Below, piece by piece: positions 53,974-60,893 of a DNA stretch of 64,000 nt. Under the pieces are notes generated by a model. That model had not been told where the DNA came from. It ran no database searches and saw nothing but the letters and a program-made list of their open reading frames with translations. Both the position numbers and the translations under genes were made by a program. Within the stretch, counting starts at the first letter, position 1; the number at the start of each line of letters is the position of its first letter. Source of the DNA: Dickeya zeae NCPPB 2538 (GTDB taxonomy: Bacteria; Pseudomonadota; Gammaproteobacteria; Enterobacterales; Enterobacteriaceae). The stretch spans positions 1,844,814-1,908,813 of the forward strand of contig NZ_CM001977.1 of NCBI RefSeq assembly GCF_000406165.1, in the 5' to 3' direction.

Positions 53974-56319
53974 ATGGAGTCCACCCGTTTAACCACCTTC
54001 TCTTTTGATGGTAAAGCTGGGACGTTGGCAAAACTCACGCCAATTCTCAGTAGCGCAACAATAATGCCGTTGTACCGTTTTACTGTCAGAAAATGGCAAG
54101 AAAACTCAGCACTGGTCATTGAAAATATCGTCAATAGCCTGGGGGCTGATAATCTGATTGTTCGTTCAAGTTGCCGAAATGAAGATCGGTCTGGGCAGTC
54201 AGGAGCGGGGGCATATGACTCTATTGCAAATGTGAATGGTGAGCCTGAATTATACTCAGCGATATCTCACGTTATCGCCTCATATAATGGTGCCATTGCA
54301 GAGGACGAAGTATTAGTACAGCAAATGGCTCAGGATGTTTTAGCTTGTGGTGTAGCAATGACGCGCGATCCTGAAAGCGGCTTGCCCTATTATGTCATAA
54401 ACTACACTGTTGACGGGCAGACTGACGGTGTAACTTCCGGTAGCGAAAACGTATTGTCATGGATTGCATTGAAAGATGAAGTGGCAAATGAACCCCCTGT
54501 ATTAAAAGGCATGATAGCGTTGTTGCAGGAGGTACAACTGATTACAACCCAGACTGCACTGGACATTGAATTTGCAATAACGAAAGAAGGTCCGGTGCTG
54601 TTTCAGGTTCGCCCAATGACAGCGCTTGACACTCTTGGCTCAGACCATGAATTTCTCAAACTCATTAGAAAAGAGGCGGAGTCGCTGAAAGAGGCATGTG
54701 ATCGCTTACAAGCAGGACACACGGAAAGAATCGCGTTGTTTGGCATAATGCCCGACTGGAATCCGGCAGAAATTATTGGTGTCAAGCCGCGTACACTGGC
54801 GTTTGATCTTTATAAATACTTAATAACCGACCTAAATTGGGCTTCAGCGCGTTTCCGCTATGGTTACCGTGATATGCGGGGTCACAAGCTGATGTCATCA
54901 TTTGCGGGTACACCCTATATCGCCATTCCCTATAGCATTGAGTCATTCATTCCGGCGTCAATGCCACACGATATCGTTTCTTCTGTAGTAAATGCTAGCT
55001 GTCATCATCTTGCTCAGCATCCAGCTTTGCACGACAAAATTGAGTTTGCCATTGTACCAACTTGCTTTACACCTTCTCTCACATTGAAAAGTGCATCGTC
55101 ACAACCAGCGTTAAAAAATTTAAGTAAAGCAGAGGTTTCACTATATCTGGATGAATTACTGAAGTTGACGGAACATATCATTTCAGACAATGGTCCATTC
55201 GCTAACGATCTTCGGTTGCTCCCCAGAATGGAGCAGAATTTAAATGAGTTAAAAGAAAAAGAATTGCGCGATACAGACCCATTACAGCACTTCCGTATCG
55301 CACTCAGTAATGCCAGTGTTATAGGCGAAATATTTGCTGGCTCAGCACGAGCTGCCTTTATTGCTACCAGCATATTAAAATCTTTAGAGCAGGAAAATGT
55401 TGTTCCGCAAGGATATACCGATAATTTCTTATCGCGCGCCCGCACAGTTGGCCAGGAATTATCCGATGATTTCTGCCTTTTAGATAAACAGCTGTTTTTG
55501 AGAAAACATGGTCATATTCGTCCAGGTACTTATGATATACGCGTTGCTCGCTATGACGAAAATCCAGATTCATATTTTGACTGGCTATCGCCACCAGCCA
55601 GACCAGTGAGAACCGTGGAAAATACATCTGATTCTCGTGACTTGTTACTCAGCATCCAAAAGGCTTTTCATCATTGTGGAATGGACATACATGTAAAACA
55701 ATTCTTCACTTTTGCGCTCAATGCAGTAGAGGCACGAGAAAAGGTCAAATATCTTTATGGTGCTTTCGTCTCTGAAGCCTTGAGCGCGCTTACTGCATGG
55801 GGAGCACTACATCGCATTGATCGGGATACACTGAGTCACAGTCCACTCAATTACTTCATCAATGAGAAATACTGTGATATCGATGGTATCGATGCAGTTG
55901 CAAAGGAAAATAAACGTATTTGGCAGTCAAAGAGTAGCTTACGATCTCCTTCGATTATTGATTCAGCTAATGCACTGTACGCCCATGAAATTAACGTTGC
56001 CAAACCTAATTTCATCACTAAAGAAAGGGCTGAAGCATCTGTGCGGGTTCTAAAAGCAGGGAATACACATTCTGACGATATAGAGGGGACTATTGTTTTA
56101 ATTGAAAATGCAGATCCCGGCTTTGACTGGATTTTCACCCGTCGCATCAGTGGGTTCATTACGGCTTACGGCGGAGAAAATTCACATATGTCTATCCGAG
56201 CCAGAGAATTCGGCATTCCTGCCGTTATCGGTATAGGTGAAAGGGCGCTAAACCGCCTTGCGGGTGCGCAACGGTTGTTGATGGACTGTGCGGCCAACCG
56301 AGTAGAGATACTCTCATGA
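53974..56319 (+). CDS. PEP-synthase-like kinase, predicted L-glutamine (amide-N) kinase
   Basis: A 781-residue protein with three regions. The first is an N-terminal ATP-binding PPDK_N domain (LIVRSSCRNEDRSGQSGAGA; DIEFAITKEGPVLFQVRPMT, the Q-x-RP end). The second is a helical middle region. The third is a C-terminal phosphohistidine swivel domain (YGGENSHMSIRAREFGIPAV) with the carrier His738. It stops after the swivel domain, so it lacks the PEP/pyruvate-binding barrel of PpsA and cannot make PEP. This build, with the two genes that follow, matches Cj1418 of C. jejuni, which phosphorylates the side-chain amide nitrogen of glutamine using ATP. The ribosome site AAGGAAAG and a 4-base overlap with the next gene support the boundaries. 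Confidence 0.75.
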   Translation: MESTRLTTFSFDGKAGTLAKLTPILSSATIMPLYRFTVRKWQENSALVIENIVNSLGADNLIVRSSCRNEDRSGQSGAGAYDSIANVNGEPELYSAISHVIASYNGAIAEDEVLVQQMAQDVLACGVAMTRDPESGLPYYVINYTVDGQTDGVTSGSENVLSWIALKDEVANEPPVLKGMIALLQEVQLITTQTALDIEFAITKEGPVLFQVRPMTALDTLGSDHEFLKLIRKEAESLKEACDRLQAGHTERIALFGIMPDWNPAEIIGVKPRTLAFDLYKYLITDLNWASARFRYGYRDMRGHKLMSSFAGTPYIAIPYSIESFIPASMPHDIVSSVVNASCHHLAQHPALHDKIEFAIVPTCFTPSLTLKSASSQPALKNLSKAEVSLYLDELLKLTEHIISDNGPFANDLRLLPRMEQNLNELKEKELRDTDPLQHFRIALSNASVIGEIFAGSARAAFIATSILKSLEQENVVPQGYTDNFLSRARTVGQELSDDFCLLDKQLFLRKHGHIRPGTYDIRVARYDENPDSYFDWLSPPARPVRTVENTSDSRDLLLSIQKAFHHCGMDIHVKQFFTFALNAVEAREKVKYLYGAFVSEALSALTAWGALHRIDRDTLSHSPLNYFINEKYCDIDGIDAVAKENKRIWQSKSSLRSPSIIDSANALYAHEINVAKPNFITKERAEASVRVLKAGNTHSDDIEGTIVLIENADPGFDWIFTRRISGFITAYGGENSHMSIRAREFGIPAVIGIGERALNRLAGAQRLLMDCAANRVEILS

Positions 56320-56930
56320 AACATGTCGCTATTACGATGATGCGATTGTATGAGCCTTCACGTCAAGAATGGCGAGATGCTCTCGACCAGCGTTGGTTGT
56401 CGCTCATGCAGACATGTGGACTGATACCTCTATATCTACCAAACGATGCCGATTTAGCAGAAAAAATATTACTGTTATCTCAACCTGAAGGCGTGATTTT
56501 CAGCGGCGGCGGTGATTGTTACGCAATAAGCGGCGAGCAGGATGCAAGAGATTTGACTGAAGCTCGTGCTCTGGAGTGGGCTATTAAATATTCTAAACCT
56601 ATATATGGCGTTTGCCGGGGTATGCAAGCTGTACTAAGCCATTTTGGTGGTGCCATCATACCTGTTACTGGACACGTAGCTACTCGTCATAAGATTTCAA
56701 TTCACGATAATGAAATAGATACAGAAATAGAAGTAAACTCTTTTCATAATTATGGGTTTAGACATATTCCTGAAGGATTCACTGTTACAAGCAAGACCGC
56801 AGACGGTTCCATTGAATCTGTTAGTGATAGAAAAAGAAAGATACATCTTATTATGTGGCACCCTGAGAGAGAAAATATTGCCATGCCTCATGATGTTAAA
56901 ATAATCAAGAATATATTTGGAGCGGAATAG
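56316..56930 (+). CDS. Class-I glutamine amidotransferase-like hydrolase, predicted gamma-glutamyl-CDP-amidate hydrolase
   Basis: A 204-residue peptidase C26-type protein. The triad is complete: Cys100 in PIYGVCRGMQAV, His182 and Glu184 in LIMWHPEREN. The N-terminal YEPSRQEWRDALDQRWLSLM fits the branch that contains Cj1417 of the C. jejuni O-methyl phosphoramidate pathway. Cj1417 cleaves CDP-glutamine to glutamate and cytidine diphosphoramidate. It overlaps the kinase gene by 4 bases and is one base from the nucleotidyltransferase gene, so the three are translated as a unit. An ordinary gamma-glutamyl-GABA hydrolase is the alternative but does not explain the neighbours. Confidence 0.78.
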   Translation: MKHVAITMMRLYEPSRQEWRDALDQRWLSLMQTCGLIPLYLPNDADLAEKILLLSQPEGVIFSGGGDCYAISGEQDARDLTEARALEWAIKYSKPIYGVCRGMQAVLSHFGGAIIPVTGHVATRHKISIHDNEIDTEIEVNSFHNYGFRHIPEGFTVTSKTADGSIESVSDRKRKIHLIMWHPERENIAMPHDVKIIKNIFGAE

Positions 56931-56931
56931 C

Positions 56932-57657
56932 ATGAAAGGTATTTTGTTAGTGGCTGGCCGAGGGAGCCGCCTTGGTGATATTACAAATGAAAAACCTAAG
57001 TCACTGGTTGAACTAAATGGTCAATCATTGCTACAGCGCGCGATCGATTCTTTAAAGAAAGGCGGGGTTGATAATATTGCAGCCGTAGGTGGTTATCGCA
57101 GTGAGATGATTGAACCTTACGCAGACCGGTTATTTATCAATGAAAACTGGGAAAGAACAAGTATTTTTAGTTCATTACTATGCGCCCGTGAGTGGCTCAA
57201 GACAGAAACCTGCATTGTAAGTTACGGCGATATTTTTTATTCTCACCATTTGGTTGAATCCTTAATAAAAAGTACTGGTGATATTAACCTGACCTATGAT
57301 CCGAATGCAGTGGAGTTATGGAAGAAGCGAAACGAAGATCCACTATCTGATCTCGAAAGCTTCAGAATAGATAATGGAAGGATCGTAGGCATTGGAGGAC
57401 GAATTAAAAGTCTTGATGAAGTTCAGGGCCAATACATGGGGCTTTTCAAAATCACTCCGCAAGCATGGAGTTGGATTGAAAATTTCATTTCATCGTTGAG
57501 TCAACATGAGATAGAGAACATCGACATGACAAATCTATTTTCTAAACTCATCAATAGTGGTCATCATGTGTTTGGAACTAAGAATGAATATCCATGGGGA
57601 GAGATTGACACGCCATCGGATATCAGTCTTTATCATAAAATCTATCCTAATGTATAA
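56932..57657 (+). CDS. Nucleotidyltransferase, predicted CTP:phosphoglutamine cytidylyltransferase
   Basis: A 241-residue sugar-nucleotidyltransferase-fold protein. The nucleotide-binding signature is LLVAGRGSRLGDITNEKPKS, and later motifs are YGDIFYSHH (metal-binding aspartate) and WGEIDTPSDISLY near the C-terminus. The ATG at 56932 has GGAGCGG upstream. Relatives include choline-phosphate and phosphonate cytidylyltransferases and Cj1416, which joins CMP to glutamine phosphate. The immediately adjacent Cj1418- and Cj1417-like genes point to the last of these. It is the last gene of the operon. Confidence 0.78.
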   Translation: MKGILLVAGRGSRLGDITNEKPKSLVELNGQSLLQRAIDSLKKGGVDNIAAVGGYRSEMIEPYADRLFINENWERTSIFSSLLCAREWLKTETCIVSYGDIFYSHHLVESLIKSTGDINLTYDPNAVELWKKRNEDPLSDLESFRIDNGRIVGIGGRIKSLDEVQGQYMGLFKITPQAWSWIENFISSLSQHEIENIDMTNLFSKLINSGHHVFGTKNEYPWGEIDTPSDISLYHKIYPNV

Positions 57658-57664
57658 TTTGATT

Positions 57665-57694
57665 AACTCCGGAAACACTCCGGAGTTATTTTTC
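57665..57694 (+). terminator. Rho-independent terminator of the island operon
   Basis: AACTCCGG and CCGGAGTT form a perfect 8-bp stem with a 7-base loop, followed by ATTTTTCG, eight bases after the last gene's stop. Confidence 0.85.
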
Positions 57695-57916
57695 GTTCAC
57701 GGTTATAGGTACTCCGGATTTAACCGCAGTTGTAATTTAAATTGTACCATCTGTTGACATGTGACTTGATAACCAGAGGAAAAACTACACAAATAACGAA
57801 CCAACATTCAACCCGTATATGAAAAATTTCTACTATCTAATTTATGTGATTGATAAACATCGCTTCACTGTAATGGTTCGCGATGGAGAGAGAAATTCAA
57901 CAACGATTGTTGTAGG

Positions 57917-58317
57917 TAAAGCCCTATGATACGTCAGGTGATGCGGGGCTTGTCTGCCGCTATTATGGTATTTTTCGTCCCACACTACATAAATTGCTCT
58001 CTGGAAAATTGCTCTATGGAAGTACGCACGCTTCGGAATTTGGTAAGCAAGGCGGAGGCGGATTCAGATCGAACTAAAACGGCTTCATTTTCTCTCTCTG
58101 GCTATAGAGGCTACCCATAAATTTCTTTGCCGAAATCAAATTAAACCTGTTGTTAAGTTTCGATTAAAAGCAGATTTCGCTCGCTATGAACGCTCCGCTC
58201 CCGGTGATTGTGTTCAGAGGGATACCGGCAAAATTGCTCCAAGCTTGCCCCATATTAACCAATTCAGCCACACCACACTGCCAATCAATACCATGTTGAG
58301 TGAATACGCGGATTAAA
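57917..58317 (+). pseudogene. Broken IS481-family transposase
   Basis: Two transposase pieces lie in different frames. From about 57917 the frame reads TSGDAGLVCRYYGIFRPTLH, the helix-turn-helix of IS481-type transposases (usual form GLVCRRYGISRPTLRKW). From about 58089 another frame reads LSLAIEATHKFLCRNQIKPV, then KADFARYERSAPGDCVQRDT, the start of the DDE domain (usual form GDRVQMDTCKI). The rest of the catalytic domain is missing. No terminal repeats can be fixed. It marks past mobile-element activity at the edge of the AT-rich island. Confidence 0.75.
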
Positions 58318-58449
58318 TTAAGCGAAACGGAGACGCCGGTGACCGAAATTGCCTATTTATATGGCTTTGCTAACAGCAACTATTTCACCACATGGTATAA
58401 AAAGGTCTTTGGGATTACGCTGAGTGAAGGCAGGAAGGATGGGATATGA
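58300..58449 (+). pseudogene. C-terminal fragment of an AraC-family regulator
   Basis: The 49 codons encode the second helix-turn-helix of an AraC protein: RIKLSETETPVTEIAYLYGF followed by NYFTTWYKKVFGITLSE. The N-terminal three quarters are gone and the sequence joins the transposase scar. Its stop overlaps the start of the lacI-type gene as ATGA, so the intact ancestor may have been co-transcribed with that gene. Confidence 0.8.
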
Positions 58450-59486
58450 GTAAACCAGATAATAAGGAAGATCGCGACGCGGGATATCGCCGGGTACGGC
58501 TGGAGGATATTGCCACCCGTTGCCGAACTTCGCTCAGTACGGTGTCACGAGCGCTGTCAGGTGAAAAAGGGGTTAGTCACGAACTGCGTACACGGATTCA
58601 GGAGGTGGCGCGTGCTATGCGTTATACCCCGGCTCAGGAGCTGTGCGGCGCGCGAATCGTTCTGGCTATTTCGCAGGTAGCGATGCTGGATTATAACCGC
58701 TACCAGTTTAGTTGGTACGTGTTGCAAGGATTAAAGGAGCGAGCGAAGGTGCTGGGCGTTGATCTGATTACCCATCCGCTCAACGATAATAACAATGGTG
58801 CTTTGCAGGCGTTGCTGGAAGAACCTGACGTGGGTGGGGTATTGGCGCTGACGGTGGATGACGGCGTCTTTCTGAATACGTTGGTGAACTTGAAAAAACC
58901 GGCGGTCTTAGTGAATACGGAAGATCCGCTGATGCGGTTGTCCAGCGTGCTTCCCTGTAATCGTTCGGCGACGCGCATGGCCTGCGAATATCTGCTGGAT
59001 CGTGGGCATCGCGACATTCTGTTTTTAACCCATCCCGGCCGACGGACGATTGAACAACGGGAGGACGGCTGGCGTGAAGCGATGCGCTGTCGCCAACTGG
59101 TGTGCGACAACTCACGCGTCTTGACGGTAAGCGACTGGTTGCCAGAGCTGGCGGAGCAGGCGGTGATTGCGCGCTTAAGCGACAATCCGGGTGAGTGCAC
59201 AGCGATACTGTGTGCCAATGATTCGTTGGCGCTCGGCGCGATTAATGGCGTACGGGCTTTAGGACTACGCGTGCCGGAAGATATTTCGGTGATCGGTATG
59301 AATAATCTGCCGCAGGCCGATTTTGCGACACCGCCATTAACCACCGTTCATCTTCCAGTACAGGAAATTGGCACCCTGGCGCTAGAGCTGTTGCAGGATA
59401 TGATTGCAGGTAGTGTTGAGACGCCAAGGCGTATTGAGCTGGCGTGCTCTATTGTGGAACGTCAATCGGTGGCCCGCATCGAGTGA
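58446..59486 (+). CDS. LacI-family transcriptional regulator
   Basis: A 346-residue LacI/GalR repressor. The DNA-binding headpiece is RLEDIATRCRTSLSTVSRAL, with a hinge at PAQELCGARIVLAIS. The periplasmic-binding-like core includes AILCANDSLALGAINGVRAL. It probably controls the carbohydrate genes on the opposite strand, whose transcription unit converges on it. The start is buried in the AraC fragment, with no separate promoter obvious between the scar and the gene. Confidence 0.9.
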   Translation: MSKPDNKEDRDAGYRRVRLEDIATRCRTSLSTVSRALSGEKGVSHELRTRIQEVARAMRYTPAQELCGARIVLAISQVAMLDYNRYQFSWYVLQGLKERAKVLGVDLITHPLNDNNNGALQALLEEPDVGGVLALTVDDGVFLNTLVNLKKPAVLVNTEDPLMRLSSVLPCNRSATRMACEYLLDRGHRDILFLTHPGRRTIEQREDGWREAMRCRQLVCDNSRVLTVSDWLPELAEQAVIARLSDNPGECTAILCANDSLALGAINGVRALGLRVPEDISVIGMNNLPQADFATPPLTTVHLPVQEIGTLALELLQDMIAGSVETPRRIELACSIVERQSVARIE

Positions 59487-59510
59487 GGCGGCCACCGGAA
59501 AGAAAGCGGG

Positions 59511-60857
59511 TTAATCAAAACTGGCACGTTCCATTTTCGGCACGAGCAGGAGATACATAACCGCCCATGCCAGTAGGTAAGCGACGGAGCTGATGGCGAA
59601 AAGAGCCCAGTAGTTACCTGATGCATCGAGAACTGCACCAATGACGGTAGAAAAGATGACGCTGCCGATCATCCCAAACGTGCTGCCAATTCCCACGACC
59701 GAGCCGACGGCAGCGCTTGGGAACAAGTCCGATACCGAGGTCAGGATGTTGGCGGACCAGCCCTGGTGAGCTGCGGCGGCCAAACCAACCAGCGCCACTG
59801 CCGCCCACAGATTTTCAACCTGCGTGGCGGCGAAAATCGGCAAAACAAGGCTGGCGCAGATAAGCATCGTGATTTTACGCGCGCTGGCGGTACTGAAGCC
59901 TTTGCTCATCAGCTTACCGGGTAACCAGCCAGCCCCCAGGCTGCCAACGATGGCGAAGAGATAAATCACGATAAGCGGTAAGCCTAAGCCTTTCATGTCG
60001 ATACCGCGTGATTCATGCAGCCATTTCGGTAGCCAGAACAGGAAGAACCACCAAATTGGGTCGGTCAACATTTTACCTAGCGCCACGGCCCACAGTTGGC
60101 GATAGCCCAACAGACGCGACCATTTAATAGCGGAAACATTCACGATCTCTTCTTTATCCTGGGAAATCCAGGCTTGCTCTTCTGCACTGGTTTTCGCCTT
60201 CACCGGACCAAAGGCGAGGAACCAGGGGATCAGCCACAGAAAGCCAACCGCACCCAGAAGTAAGAACGCGCCTTGCCAGCCATAATGTATCGCGATGAGT
60301 GGAATCAGTGCCGGAGAGATAACCACGCCGATATTCACCGCAACCCCAAGAATGCCGGTCGCCAGTGTGCGCTCCTTTTTGGGATGCCACTCGGCAATCA
60401 CTTTCATCGCGGCCGGGAAGTTAGCGGATTCACCAAGCCCGAGCAGTACGCGTACCACCGCAAAGCCGATGACTGAACCGGCGACAGCATGCAGCATCGC
60501 TGCGGTGCTCCAAACGACCATCGCCACGGCATAACTCATTTTGGTCCCCAGTTTGTCGATAATTCGCCCACATACCAGCGTGCCGACACCGTAAGCCACG
60601 GTAAAAGCATTGACCAGCCAGCTGTACTCGATCTCCGTCCAGCCGATATCTTTTTGCAGCATCGGTGCCAGCAGGCCGAGAATTTGACGGTCCATATAGT
60701 TAACTGTCGTCGCAAATACCAGCATGGAACACACTACCCAGCGATAGTTGCGTTGCGGTTTAGCCTCTTCGAGTGCGGAATTGTGCAGACTGCTCGGATT
60801 AACATGACCAGAGGTCAGCCCTGAAGGTGCAGACGGTTTGTCGATTTGTGTATCCAT
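59511..60857 (-). CDS. ExuT-like MFS transporter (anion:cation symporter family)
   Basis: A 448-residue, twelve-helix transporter. TTVNYMDRQILGLLAPMLQKD and RVLLGLGESANFPAAMKVI are the signatures of the hexuronate/glucarate branch of the ACS family (ExuT, GarP). The N-terminal 35 residues are an additional hydrophilic stretch. It lies 36 bases after the 827-aa gene and is the last gene of the GH105-type operon, so it likely imports uronate-containing oligosaccharides or monosaccharides. Specific substrate not shown. Confidence 0.88.
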   Translation of the reverse strand: MDTQIDKPSAPSGLTSGHVNPSSLHNSALEEAKPQRNYRWVVCSMLVFATTVNYMDRQILGLLAPMLQKDIGWTEIEYSWLVNAFTVAYGVGTLVCGRIIDKLGTKMSYAVAMVVWSTAAMLHAVAGSVIGFAVVRVLLGLGESANFPAAMKVIAEWHPKKERTLATGILGVAVNIGVVISPALIPLIAIHYGWQGAFLLLGAVGFLWLIPWFLAFGPVKAKTSAEEQAWISQDKEEIVNVSAIKWSRLLGYRQLWAVALGKMLTDPIWWFFLFWLPKWLHESRGIDMKGLGLPLIVIYLFAIVGSLGAGWLPGKLMSKGFSTASARKITMLICASLVLPIFAATQVENLWAAVALVGLAAAAHQGWSANILTSVSDLFPSAAVGSVVGIGSTFGMIGSVIFSTVIGAVLDASGNYWALFAISSVAYLLAWAVMYLLLVPKMERASFD

Positions 60858-60893
60858 TATTATTTTCCTTGCCCGGTCTGTGTCGGGTGTTGG

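Noticed and set aside
53974..56319. Phosphoenolpyruvate synthase or rifampin phosphotransferase
   Set aside because: The domains are partly shared, but the protein ends after the swivel histidine domain without the PEP/pyruvate barrel. Rifampin phosphotransferase has a similar order, yet the adjacent Cj1417- and Cj1416-like genes argue for glutamine kinase.
50746..57657. Phosphonate natural-product cluster
   Set aside because: A nucleotidyltransferase plus CDP-alcohol phosphotransferase also occurs in phosphonolipid pathways, but no PEP mutase or phosphonopyruvate decarboxylase is present, and the kinase-hydrolase pair fits the phosphoramidate route better.
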